Part shown: positions 17,005 through 25,252 of the stretch, in pieces
Layout of the letters: every line of letters begins with the position of its first letter
Position numbering within the stretch: the first letter of the stretch is position 1
Source: CAYRXM01 sp964428175
GTDB taxonomy: Bacteria; Chloroflexota; Anaerolineae; JAFGEY01
Length of the DNA: 27,753 bases
Direction: 5' to 3'
Assembly: GCA_964428175.1 (NCBI GenBank)
Contig: CAYRXM010000056.1
Location: 1-27,753 of the forward strand
Notes under the pieces: generated by a model
Told to the model about the DNA's origin: nothing
What the model saw: only the letters and a program-made list of their open reading frames with translations
Databases searched by the model: none
Position numbers and translations under genes: made by a program

Positions 17005-18879
17005 GTGGAATCGGACAGCGCGATTCAAGTTCGCCCCGAGTTGCAGGCCAAGCTGGAAAGCCTGCCGGCCAAGCCGGGCGTCTATATCTATCGCAACGAC
17101 AAGGAACAGGTCATCTATGTCGGCAAATCGGTGACCCTGCGCAACCGTGTGCGCTCCTACTTTACCGCCTCGGCCCAGCAGCACCCCAAGACACACGAAC
17201 TCGTCGCCCACATCCACGACCTCGATTTTATCGTCACCGACAGCGAACTGGAAGCGCTGATCCTCGAATGCGAGCTGATCAAAAAGTATCGCCCGCGCTA
17301 CAACGTGCGATTAAAGGACGACAAGCGCTATCCTTATATCAAGATCACCCTCAATGAGGATTTTCCACGCATCTATGCCACCCGGCGCATGGACAACGAC
17401 GGCGCGCGCTATTACGGCCCCTACACCTCGGTGGGCGCTGTCCACCAGACGCTCGACCTGCTGCGCAAGCTGTTTCCCTACCGCACCTGCAACCGCGAGA
17501 TCACCGGTCAGGACAAAAAAGCCTGTCTTTACTACCACATCGGACGCTGCCTGGGGCCGTGCATCGGCGCCGCCGACCGGGCCGACTATGGTGCGGTGAT
17601 CGACCGCGTATGCAAGTTCCTCGAAGGCCGCGCCGAAGATGTGCTCGACGACCTGAGCGCGCGCATGGCCGTCGCCGCCCAAAAACTCGATTTCGAGGGC
17701 GCGGCCGTTTTTCGCGATCAAATCCGCGCCGTGCAGGCGGTGACCGAGCAGCAAAAGATGGTTTCGGTGACGCGCAAGGATCAGGATGTGATCGCCTTTG
17801 CCCGTGACGACGGCCAGGCCTGCGTGCAGGTCTTTTTCATCCGCAGCGGCAAGGTGGTCGGGCGCGAATACTTTGTCCTCGAAGGCGCCGGCGACGAGGA
17901 CGACGCGGCGGTGATGGAAGCTTTTGTCGAGCAGTTTTACGACCAGGCCGCCTACGTGCCGCCCGAAATCATGCTCCCGCACGAGATCGACCAGGCGCGG
18001 GTGATCGAGAGCTGGCTGCGTCGCAAGCGCCAGGAAGACGTGGTCATCGACATCCCGCGCACTGCCGCCGACGAGGAATTGCTGCGCATGGTCGCCGACA
18101 ACGCCGCCGAAACGCTCAACGCACTGCGCGCCGAGTGGGATGCCGACCAGAACCGTCAGACCCAGGCCTTGCAGGCGTTGCAAGAGGCGCTGGGCCTGGC
18201 CGAGCCGCCCGCGCGCATCGAAGGCTATGACATTTCGACCTTTCACGGCACGGCGAGCTATGGCAGTATGGTCGTTTTTGTACACGGCGTGCCGCGCAAG
18301 AGCGATTATCGCCGCTTCAAGATCAAGACGGTGGTCGGTCACGCCGACGATTTCGCCTCCATGCAGGAGGTGCTGCGCCGGCGCTTTCGCCGCTTTGTCG
18401 CCGAGCAGGAGGATCAGAGCGTGGGGCGAAAAAAGGACGCCTCGTTCTCGATGCGCCCCGACCTGTTGCTGATCGATGGCGGCAAGGGCCAGCTCTCTTC
18501 AGCGCTGGAAGTCTTGAGCGAGTGCGGCCTCGACCATTTGCCCGTTTTCGGCCTGGCCAAGCGCGAAGAAGAAATGTTTGTGCCCGGCCGCGACGAGTCG
18601 ATTTTGCTGCCGCGCGACTCGCCAGCACTCTATTTGATCCAGCGCATCCGCGACGAGGCGCACCGCTTTGCGATCACTGCTCACCGCAGCGCGCGCGACA
18701 AGCAAGGCCTGGCCTCGATCCTCGATGCGATCCCCGGCATCGGCCCGGCGCGGCGCAAGGCGCTGCTCAAGGCTTTCGGTTCGGTCGACGGCATCCGCGC
18801 GGCGACGGAGGATGAGCTGGCCGGTGTGCCCGGCATGACCCGCCAGGCCGCGCGCAGCGTCAAAGAGGCGCTGGGATGA
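17005..18879 (+). CDS. uvrC: UvrABC excinuclease subunit C
   Basis: 624 residues, normal length. UvrC makes both incisions around a bulky lesion marked by UvrA and UvrB. The GIY-YIG nuclease domain is N-terminal (GVYIY 25-29, IYVGKS 37-42). Four cysteines (162, 174, 182, 186) match the iron-sulphur site reported for UvrC. The UVR motif for UvrB contact lies at about 225-245 (AQKLDFEGAAVFRDQI). The RNase H-like 5' nuclease domain shows GYDISTFHG (Asp409), LLLIDGGKGQ (Asp491) and the HRFAITAHR segment (His553). Two helix-hairpin-helix motifs end the protein (IPGIGPARRKALL, LAGVPGM). The start is GTG at 17005, with only a weak ribosome-binding site. The stop overlaps the next ATG (ATGA). Confidence 0.97.
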   Translation: MESDSAIQVRPELQAKLESLPAKPGVYIYRNDKEQVIYVGKSVTLRNRVRSYFTASAQQHPKTHELVAHIHDLDFIVTDSELEALILECELIKKYRPRYNVRLKDDKRYPYIKITLNEDFPRIYATRRMDNDGARYYGPYTSVGAVHQTLDLLRKLFPYRTCNREITGQDKKACLYYHIGRCLGPCIGAADRADYGAVIDRVCKFLEGRAEDVLDDLSARMAVAAQKLDFEGAAVFRDQIRAVQAVTEQQKMVSVTRKDQDVIAFARDDGQACVQVFFIRSGKVVGREYFVLEGAGDEDDAAVMEAFVEQFYDQAAYVPPEIMLPHEIDQARVIESWLRRKRQEDVVIDIPRTAADEELLRMVADNAAETLNALRAEWDADQNRQTQALQALQEALGLAEPPARIEGYDISTFHGTASYGSMVVFVHGVPRKSDYRRFKIKTVVGHADDFASMQEVLRRRFRRFVAEQEDQSVGRKKDASFSMRPDLLLIDGGKGQLSSALEVLSECGLDHLPVFGLAKREEEMFVPGRDESILLPRDSPALYLIQRIRDEAHRFAITAHRSARDKQGLASILDAIPGIGPARRKALLKAFGSVDGIRAATEDELAGVPGMTRQAARSVKEALG

Positions 18880-21521
18880 AGCCCGACCGCACGCTCAACC
18901 GGACGTGGGCTTTTGTCCCCCGCGCCTTGATCGGTTTGCTGGCGCTGATCGCGGTGCTGACCGGGAAACACGCCCTGCATACGGTGGGACAATCCACCGA
19001 CTTGCCCCGCCAAATCACTTTCGACGGCCAATCGGTGCCCGTGGCCTGGCTGGATGCCCACACCATGCTTGTGCAGCGTCCCGGCGCAGTGATCGACAGC
19101 CGGCAAGGGTATGATCTGTGGGCCGTCCCGCTCGACTACCCCGAGCGGGCGCATCAGGTTGCCCAAGACGCGCTCCCCGCCGGCGCTCAAGCGCCAGCGG
19201 GGGCCTACCTGGTCGATCCTGGCGGGCCGTCGCCGGAACTGTGGGTGCAAAACCCGGCCACCGGCGAATCGACACTGCTCTTGCGCGGCGATTTGGAGCA
19301 TTTCGACCCGCCCGCGCTCTCGCCTGACAATCAGCGCCTCGCCCTGACCCGCTATGCCACCGGCAGCGCCTCGCCCGGCGACGTGTGGCTGATCGACCTT
19401 GACGATGGCAGCCTGCGCCCGCTGGCCCAAACCCCGCTCGACGAGCACTCGCCCGTCTGGTCGCCCGACGGCGTATTGCTCGCGCTGACCGTGTCCGGCG
19501 ATGTGTGGATCGTCGATCCCGAGGGTGATCCTTCCGCCGCATTCATCGCTGACCAATTACCTGATGACCCAACCACCCAACTACCCAACCTGACTTCATC
19601 CGCCCTCACCGCGCCAGTCATCATCCGCGTTCAGCACGACGCGCGCAACACCTATCGTAACGTGCCCGCCGGCCAGATCGACCTGATCCCTTTTGAAGAG
19701 TATGTGCGGCGGGTGGTGCCGCACGAGGTTTATACGAGCTGGCACATGCAAGCACTCAAGGCCCAGGCCGTCGCTGCGCGCACCTATGCCTGGCGAAAAA
19801 TACTCGATCGTGCCGATTGGAACAAATACGCCTATGACGTGACTGACTGGACATCCGATCAGGTGATGGGCGACAGCACCCACCCGCGCACCGATCAGGC
19901 GGTGCAGGAGACCGAAGGACAGTACATTGCATACAACAACGCGGTCATCTATGCCTTTTACTGCGCTGAAACCGGCACGCCGACCAACTACAGGCAAGAG
20001 TTGAATCTGTCTGCTGCGCCCTATCTGCGCCCGGTCGCCGACCCGGTCAGTTTCGGCAAGACGCGCAACGGGCACAGTTGGGGCATGTCGCAGTGGGGGG
20101 CGCAGCGCTGGGCCAGCACCTACGGCTGGAGCTATGGGCAAATTCTGGGCCATTATTACGGCGGCGCGGCGGTCGCCAAGTCGGCTCAGGTTTCGGGGCC
20201 GATCGGCAGCCTGCTGCATCCCTGGCCGGATGGCTGGGTCAGCACGCCCTATGCTGCGCTGCGCGCCGGCCTCAGCGGGAGCGCGCCGTTGACCATCACC
20301 CTGAGCGCGCGACTCGACGGCGTCGAGGTGGCGACGTTTACCGACGCCGATGGAGCCGACGGCTGGGGCGCACTCTGGTCGCTGGCTGCCTATGCCGACA
20401 CGTCCGCGCCGTCGTTCAGCGCACACATCACTGTATATGAGGGCAGCGGGCAGTCCGTCGCCGGCGATTCGACCCGCTTTGGCCTGGATCGCCTCCCACC
20501 GACGGGCACGGTCACGCCGTCCAGTCAGACGGTGAATACACTCACCCTCACCTTTGCCGGGGCGACAATCACCGACCCGGTACCGGGCAGCGGCCCCGCT
20601 GGGGCTATGTTGAGCGATGATCGCTGGCTGTGGGAGGATACGGCGCTCAATCGCCTGGGCGGGGCAACGGTGAGCGATCCGGACGCCGTCGATGGCAGCG
20701 CGTGGCGCGTCGAGGCGGGGCAGGCAGGCGTGCTCTATGGCCCGTACACCTCGGTTTTCCCGGCCGGCCAATACCGTGCGTTGTTCCGGCTCAAGGCGCC
20801 CGCCCCGGCGCTGACCGGCGCGAGGGAATGGGGCAAACTGGACGTGGCTACGAACGGCGGTCAAGACCTGCTGGGCGTCCGCTACCTGCGCGGCGTCGAT
20901 TTTCGCATAGGCAACGCATATCAAGAGGTCGCCGTCGATTTTGTGGTCTGGCAGGGCGGTTCTGATCTTGAATTTCGCGCCGACGTATCTGTCTTGGGCG
21001 AAGGATTGTGGCTCGACCATGTGCGTGTGTTCAGCTATCCCGCCGCTGTGCCGCCGCAATGGGCCTTGCCCGCGCGCGAGGGTGTTTTCACGCTGACGGC
21101 CAAATTCGCCGACCAGGCCGGCAATCTCTCCGCCGGCACGCCGCTGACCGTCGCCATCGTCGACGACAGTCCGCCGGAAGGGTGGCGCGCGCTGGATTGC
21201 ACCGAGTCGGTCTGTACGATCCGGGTGCGCGATCAGATCGCCGGGTTGGACGTGTCCAGTGCTGTTTATCGATATTCTGACGATGAGGGTGTTGCGTGGA
21301 GCGGGTGGCTTGCTGCCGTGTGCAGTGGGACAAACGGATCGCACGAGTGGGAGACGGTGACGGCGAGCGGGATTCCATTTGGCAGTGACGACCCGCTTCA
21401 GCGGCGCATCCAGTTTGCGATCTCGGATGCCGCGCTGATCCCCAACCGGGGATCAAGTCCGGTCTATCTCGCCTGGACCTGGCACATCTATATGCCCATC
21501 GTGCTCAAACAAGGGCCATAA
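18876..21521 (+). CDS. Exported SpoIID/LytB-domain protein with N-terminal propeller-like repeats
   Basis: 881 residues. An uncleaved anchor or signal segment lies at about 15-30. Residues about 45-230 carry PD40/TolB-type propeller repeats (FDPPALSPDNQRLALTRY, SPVWSPDGVLLALTV). The SpoIID domain spans about 248-435: IPFEEYVRRVVPHEV with Glu284 in the catalytic position of this lytic transglycosylase family, ALKAQAVAARTYAW, and GHSWGMSQWGAQ (399-410). Family members cut denuded peptidoglycan glycan strands. The rest is beta-rich domains (about 440-865), ending in HIYMPIVLKQGP, a motif also found in two exported proteins upstream. A (CCCAAC)-type repeat encodes a linker at about 227-240. The gene overlaps uvrC by four bases. 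This SpoIID is not evidence for sporulation. Confidence 0.85.
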   Translation: MKPDRTLNRTWAFVPRALIGLLALIAVLTGKHALHTVGQSTDLPRQITFDGQSVPVAWLDAHTMLVQRPGAVIDSRQGYDLWAVPLDYPERAHQVAQDALPAGAQAPAGAYLVDPGGPSPELWVQNPATGESTLLLRGDLEHFDPPALSPDNQRLALTRYATGSASPGDVWLIDLDDGSLRPLAQTPLDEHSPVWSPDGVLLALTVSGDVWIVDPEGDPSAAFIADQLPDDPTTQLPNLTSSALTAPVIIRVQHDARNTYRNVPAGQIDLIPFEEYVRRVVPHEVYTSWHMQALKAQAVAARTYAWRKILDRADWNKYAYDVTDWTSDQVMGDSTHPRTDQAVQETEGQYIAYNNAVIYAFYCAETGTPTNYRQELNLSAAPYLRPVADPVSFGKTRNGHSWGMSQWGAQRWASTYGWSYGQILGHYYGGAAVAKSAQVSGPIGSLLHPWPDGWVSTPYAALRAGLSGSAPLTITLSARLDGVEVATFTDADGADGWGALWSLAAYADTSAPSFSAHITVYEGSGQSVAGDSTRFGLDRLPPTGTVTPSSQTVNTLTLTFAGATITDPVPGSGPAGAMLSDDRWLWEDTALNRLGGATVSDPDAVDGSAWRVEAGQAGVLYGPYTSVFPAGQYRALFRLKAPAPALTGAREWGKLDVATNGGQDLLGVRYLRGVDFRIGNAYQEVAVDFVVWQGGSDLEFRADVSVLGEGLWLDHVRVFSYPAAVPPQWALPAREGVFTLTAKFADQAGNLSAGTPLTVAIVDDSPPEGWRALDCTESVCTIRVRDQIAGLDVSSAVYRYSDDEGVAWSGWLAAVCSGTNGSHEWETVTASGIPFGSDDPLQRRIQFAISDAALIPNRGSSPVYLAWTWHIYMPIVLKQGP
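19553..19590 (+). repeat. Low-complexity ACCCAAC repeat inside a gene
   Basis: ACCCAAC-type units in series encode the linker QLPDDPTTQLPNL between the propeller-like segment and the SpoIID domain. Bases 19569-19581 are the exact reverse complement of 5349-5361 in a glycosyltransferase gene. It interrupts otherwise GC-rich codon use. Confidence 0.65.
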
Positions 21522-21552
21522 AAAACTCCCGCAAGCCGGATGCTTGCGGGAG
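21521..21552 (-). terminator. Intrinsic terminator between converging units
   Basis: Perfect 11-base-pair stem, CTCCCGCAAGC (21526-21536) and GCTTGCGGGAG (21542-21552), five-base loop. Read on the minus strand it is followed directly by five T, so it chiefly ends the penicillin-binding protein/HicB-like unit. On the plus strand the T-run is about 11 bases off, so it may act weakly for the SpoIID gene whose stop it adjoins. Confidence 0.88.
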
Positions 21553-21565
21553 GAGCGATGCATTT

Positions 21566-21841
21566 TTAATCGCCGGCCCAGTGCCACAGTGGGTTGAGCC
21601 AGGCCAGTTCGGTGATGTCGGGCAGTGCGTCTTGCTCGTCGTATGCGGCGATCAGCCACTCGATCAACATATCCTGGAGTTCATCGCGGCAGTCCTGGAT
21701 CGTGTCGCCGGTGGCCCAGACGCCGGGGCAGAGGAAAACGTCGGCGTAATAGCTGCCATCCTGGAGCTGGACGTATCGCGCTTTGGTCATCGCGCCGAGG
21801 GCATATTCGGCAATGATGTAGGGTGTGTTGAGGTCGTTCAT
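21566..21841 (-). CDS. HicB-like small protein
   Basis: 91 residues from ATG 21841; a TTG one codon earlier is possible. The pattern YVQLQDGSYYADVFLCPGVWATGDTIQDCRDELQDMLIEW is the HicB-type alpha/beta partially degraded RNase H fold (split here for length: strand, CPGVWATGDT turn, then helix). HicB proteins are antitoxins that bind HicA toxins, but no HicA-like gene is next to this one and no C-terminal DNA-binding domain is present, so it is probably a solitary HicB-like protein. Its ATG overlaps the stop of the penicillin-binding protein gene (TGATG), with GAGGG upstream, indicating translational coupling. Function unknown. Confidence 0.78.
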   Translation of the reverse strand: MNDLNTPYIIAEYALGAMTKARYVQLQDGSYYADVFLCPGVWATGDTIQDCRDELQDMLIEWLIAAYDEQDALPDITELAWLNPLWHWAGD

Positions 21842-24800
21842 CAATTTTCCCTCTTTCGCTCCGGCAGCGTCGGCACACTGGCCAACAGCGGCAGATCGAT
21901 GGCGTCATAGGGTACAGCCGATTCCTTTTTGGGCCGGTGAATCACCGACACGGTTACGCGCTTGCTCTCCGTCTTGTTTCCGGCCGCGTCATAAGCCACC
22001 ACGTGAATCTGGTGCGTCTCGGTGTAATTGCCGCCGCTCTGGATGATCATCATACCCCCGTCAAACCGCTTGATCAGCCGTCCCCGCTCTGGATCGTACA
22101 GCACCTGCGAGGCCATATACGACTCGGTGCTGGTGATGCCTTCCGAGTCGGTGATGATGCGCGTGTCCCAGATCGTCGTCGAGGCCAGGAAATAGCGCAT
22201 CGAGGTGCTGCCATCGGTGTCGGTAAAGGGAATGGTGATGCCGACCGGATCGGCGCCGAGGTTGAACGGCGTATCCAGCATGGTGATCGGCCAGGCTTTG
22301 TTGTACGGCGGCACGGTCGAGGTGGCGTGCAGCTTGTTGTCGACGAAAAATTCGACCCGATCCAGCGAGACGTTATCCCTGACGGTGGCCTGGATGTTGA
22401 TCTGCTCGTCGCTTTCTTTGACAAAGACGTCGCCGTTCTGCGGGTGGTTGAATTCCAGCACTGGTGGGATATTGTCTATCGTGACCTGGATCACGTCCTG
22501 GCGCACCGATTCATCGTGTCCGACAACGGTCAACCGCAGCGTGAACAGCCCGTCTAGTTCGCTCACGTCCCAGTATTCCATCAAAGAGCCATTGACCTCG
22601 TAGGGGTGATCCGGGCCGATTTGCGTCCATTCCTGCGGGGCGATGCCCTTGCCCACGTCCAGCTTCCAAAAGCGGACATTGTTGCGCGCGTTGCCTTTGA
22701 TTTCAACCAGCCCGCTGACATAGCCAAAGGTTTGCGGTGTGACGATGGCTACATCTTCGCCTTCGCGGGTGCTTGTATAGCCGTCAAACTCGGTGGGCGG
22801 CTGGGGAATGTTGGCCTCGCGCACCCAGTCGTCGGCTTCGGGCGGCAGGACGGTATAGACTTTGCGCTCGACCAGTTCGGGTGGGGTGTTGGGGGTGGCC
22901 AGTTTGCCCGTCTGGGTGTTGATCTCGTAGGCGCGGTGGACGTTGCACATTGCCACCGGCTCGGTGCCGGCGATGAAAATTTCCTTGACCACGCTGGGGC
23001 AATCCGGGCTGGGCAGCAGGCCCGATGTGGCGCAGACATACTTTTCGACGATGCCTTCGGGGCGTTCCCATATTTCGACCGGCAGTCCCTGGTGGGCGAC
23101 ACCCATCACGTCGTTCCACACATAGGCGGCGCCCAACGCGCCGGCGACTTGTTTCATCGGGGTGTTGTCGGTGTTGCCCATCCACACTGCGGTGGCCACC
23201 TGGGTGGTATAGCCCACCGTCCAACTGTCGTTCCATTGATCGGTGGTGCCAGTTTTGGCGGCGACGGGCCGGTCGGTCAGGGTCAGCGGGTTGTCGACGC
23301 CAAAGACCCAACTGCGCGCGTTGTTGTCGGAGAGGATGTCGTTGAGCAGGTAGGTCAGTTTGGGATCGACGATTTCGCGCGAGTCGGGCTGCTCGTACAT
23401 CCACATGATGTCGCCCTGGCGGTTTTCGACGCGCAGGATCGCCACCGGGTTCAACTCGCGGTAGCCCATTTCCAGCCGGTCTTCGGGCACCGGGATGCCG
23501 TACATGGTGCCCATGTTGGCAAAGACGCCGAACGAGTAGGCCATGTCGATCAGCTTGACCTCGCCGCCGCCCAGGGTCAGGGCCAGGCCGTAATAGTCGA
23601 GGTCTTTGCGCAGCGTGGTGATGCCCAGCGCGTGCGCGGTCTTGATCACGTTGCCCACGCCGACCATCTTCATCAGCCGGACGGCCGGAATGTTGTAGGA
23701 GCGGGCCAGCGCGTTGCGCAGCCGCTGCGGGCCGTGATAGGGCCGGCTGCCGTCGCGGTCAGGATAGTTTTCCGGGCACCACGAGGGATCGTTGGGGTTT
23801 GGGCAGGTGCGCACGTCGAGGACCATCGTCGCCGGCGTATAGCCCTGCGCAAAAGCGGTCAGGTAGGTAAAGGGTTTGAACGATGAGCCGGGCTGGCGCT
23901 GGGCCAGGGCCACGTTGACCTGCCCGTCGATTTCTTTGTTCCAATAGTCGACGCTGCCGACCATCACCAGGATTTCGCCCGTGCGCGGGCGGATGCTGAC
24001 CACGGCGGCATTGTTGACATTCATATTCCGTTCGGTCAGCTCGCGCACGCGCTTGCGCGCGGCCTCTTCGGCGGCCGTCTGCAAGGGCAGGTCGATGGTG
24101 GTAATGACTTTGAGGCCACCACGGGCAATCGCCGCCGCGCCGACGATGTCTTCGAGCTGGCTGGCCGCATAGAGGGAAAAGTGCGGCGCGATGACGTTGA
24201 ACCGCTCAGCGATGCCGCGCTCTTTGACCTCGATTTCTTCAGCTTTGGCGGCTTCGGCCTGTTCCGGCGTGATGAATCCGGTGGCAACCATCGCGTCGAG
24301 GGCCAATTCCTGACGCAGCTTGGCCCAGTCGGGGTTATTGATGGGGTTGAGGCCCGGATACTGCGGGATCGGGGCGAGCATGGCCACTTGAGCCAGGGTA
24401 AGCTGGTTGACCGATTTGCCAAAATAGACCTGCGCCGCCGACTCGATGCCGTAGGCAAAGTTGCCATAGTGGTTGAGGTTGAGGTACCATTCGAGAATCT
24501 GGTCTTTGCTGAACTTGCGGGTCAGCTCGACGGCCAGGATGACTTCTTTGATCTTGCGCGAGTAGGATTTCTCATAGCGATCCGCCTCGGGGATCAGTAC
24601 GTTTTTGACCAACTGCTGGGTCAGCGAACTGCCGCCCTGGACATCGCGCCCGCGCAGGTTGCTGACAAAAGCGCGTCCCAGCCCGCGGATGTTGATGCCG
24701 GGGTTGGTGTAAAAGTCGCGGTCTTCGTTCGAGATGGTGGCCCATTTGACCGCTTCGGGAATCTGGTCGATGCTCAGCCAGATGCGGTCGCCCAGCGGAC

Positions 24801-25086
24801 TGACCATTTCATAGATCAGCGTCTCGCCGGTGCGGTCATAAAACTGGATCGTTTCAAACGATTCCTCAACGACCTGGATTGCCTCGGCGTCGGGCAGGTC
24901 TTTGGTGTAATAGGCCCATACACTGGCCACCGTGCCTACGCCGGATAGCAGCACGATCAGTACTGCGCCCAGCATGATGCCGAGTGTCCCACCGAGGCCG
25001 CGCAGGGCCAGGTTGGGGCCGACCGAACGGCGTCGAATGCGCTCGCGCCGCCTTCTTTGTATGAATACAACTTTGCTTTTTTTCAT
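21841..25086 (-). CDS. Class A penicillin-binding protein (glycosyltransferase/transpeptidase) with C-terminal beta domains
   Basis: 1081 residues, about 200-300 longer than usual. It polymerises lipid II and cross-links the strands outside the membrane. An Arg-rich cytoplasmic tail (11-20) precedes one membrane helix (about 35-58). The GT51 domain spans about 75-260: EDRDFY with catalytic Glu121 and GGSSLTQQLVKN (151-162). The transpeptidase domain spans about 355-665: SSFK with Ser401 and Lys404, SYN 463-465, KTG 611-613. A linker with several cysteines follows. From about 760 to 1050 come Ig-like beta domains (VEIKGNARNNVRFWKLD; RDNVSLDRVEFFVDNKL; HVVAYDAAGNKTES), perhaps for cell-wall or surface contacts. 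The start is ATG at 25086 with a weak ribosome-binding site in an AT-rich leader. Confidence 0.95.
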   Translation of the reverse strand: MKKSKVVFIQRRRRERIRRRSVGPNLALRGLGGTLGIMLGAVLIVLLSGVGTVASVWAYYTKDLPDAEAIQVVEESFETIQFYDRTGETLIYEMVSPLGDRIWLSIDQIPEAVKWATISNEDRDFYTNPGINIRGLGRAFVSNLRGRDVQGGSSLTQQLVKNVLIPEADRYEKSYSRKIKEVILAVELTRKFSKDQILEWYLNLNHYGNFAYGIESAAQVYFGKSVNQLTLAQVAMLAPIPQYPGLNPINNPDWAKLRQELALDAMVATGFITPEQAEAAKAEEIEVKERGIAERFNVIAPHFSLYAASQLEDIVGAAAIARGGLKVITTIDLPLQTAAEEAARKRVRELTERNMNVNNAAVVSIRPRTGEILVMVGSVDYWNKEIDGQVNVALAQRQPGSSFKPFTYLTAFAQGYTPATMVLDVRTCPNPNDPSWCPENYPDRDGSRPYHGPQRLRNALARSYNIPAVRLMKMVGVGNVIKTAHALGITTLRKDLDYYGLALTLGGGEVKLIDMAYSFGVFANMGTMYGIPVPEDRLEMGYRELNPVAILRVENRQGDIMWMYEQPDSREIVDPKLTYLLNDILSDNNARSWVFGVDNPLTLTDRPVAAKTGTTDQWNDSWTVGYTTQVATAVWMGNTDNTPMKQVAGALGAAYVWNDVMGVAHQGLPVEIWERPEGIVEKYVCATSGLLPSPDCPSVVKEIFIAGTEPVAMCNVHRAYEINTQTGKLATPNTPPELVERKVYTVLPPEADDWVREANIPQPPTEFDGYTSTREGEDVAIVTPQTFGYVSGLVEIKGNARNNVRFWKLDVGKGIAPQEWTQIGPDHPYEVNGSLMEYWDVSELDGLFTLRLTVVGHDESVRQDVIQVTIDNIPPVLEFNHPQNGDVFVKESDEQINIQATVRDNVSLDRVEFFVDNKLHATSTVPPYNKAWPITMLDTPFNLGADPVGITIPFTDTDGSTSMRYFLASTTIWDTRIITDSEGITSTESYMASQVLYDPERGRLIKRFDGGMMIIQSGGNYTETHQIHVVAYDAAGNKTESKRVTVSVIHRPKKESAVPYDAIDLPLLASVPTLPERKREN

Positions 25087-25133
25087 TTATTTTATCTCGG
25101 ATATTTAATGCGTTTGATTTCAAGCGAATACCA

Positions 25134-25162
25134 TTTATAGCAGAAAAAACGCGAATGTGCAA
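25134..25162 (-). promoter_or_regulatory. Probable promoter for the penicillin-binding protein unit
   Basis: On the minus strand, TATAAA (25139-25134) is preceded at 17 bases by TTGCAC (25162-25157). The -10 is good, the -35 matches only in TTG. The leader to the ATG is about 45 bases and unusually AT-rich for this window. Confidence 0.5.
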
Positions 25163-25189
25163 GTAGGGGTGTTGTTGGGGCGGATTCGT

Positions 25190-25234
25190 GGGTTTCGGTA
25201 GACTCAACCTGGCAGATTGAGCCTGTCGAAATCC
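25190..25234. repeat. Imperfect 18-bp inverted repeat (REP-like)
   Basis: GGGTTTCGGTAGACTCAA (25190-25207) and TTGAGCCTGTCGAAATCC (25217-25234) pair at 14 of 18 positions. TGAGCCTGTCGAAA-type sequences are a common dispersed palindrome. It lies between the helicase stop and the penicillin-binding protein promoter. It has no T-run on either side, so it is not an evident terminator, though it could slow read-through. Confidence 0.65.
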
Positions 25235-25252
25235 GCGTTTGCCCCAAAATGG

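Noticed and set aside
18876..21521. Evidence of sporulation from the SpoIID domain
   Set aside because: SpoIID/LytB domains are widespread in non-sporulating bacteria and no other sporulation gene is present.
22606..23886. Plus-strand open frame of 426 codons within the penicillin-binding protein gene
   Set aside because: It is antisense to the GT51/transpeptidase coding sequence with all catalytic motifs intact; its own translation resembles no protein family.
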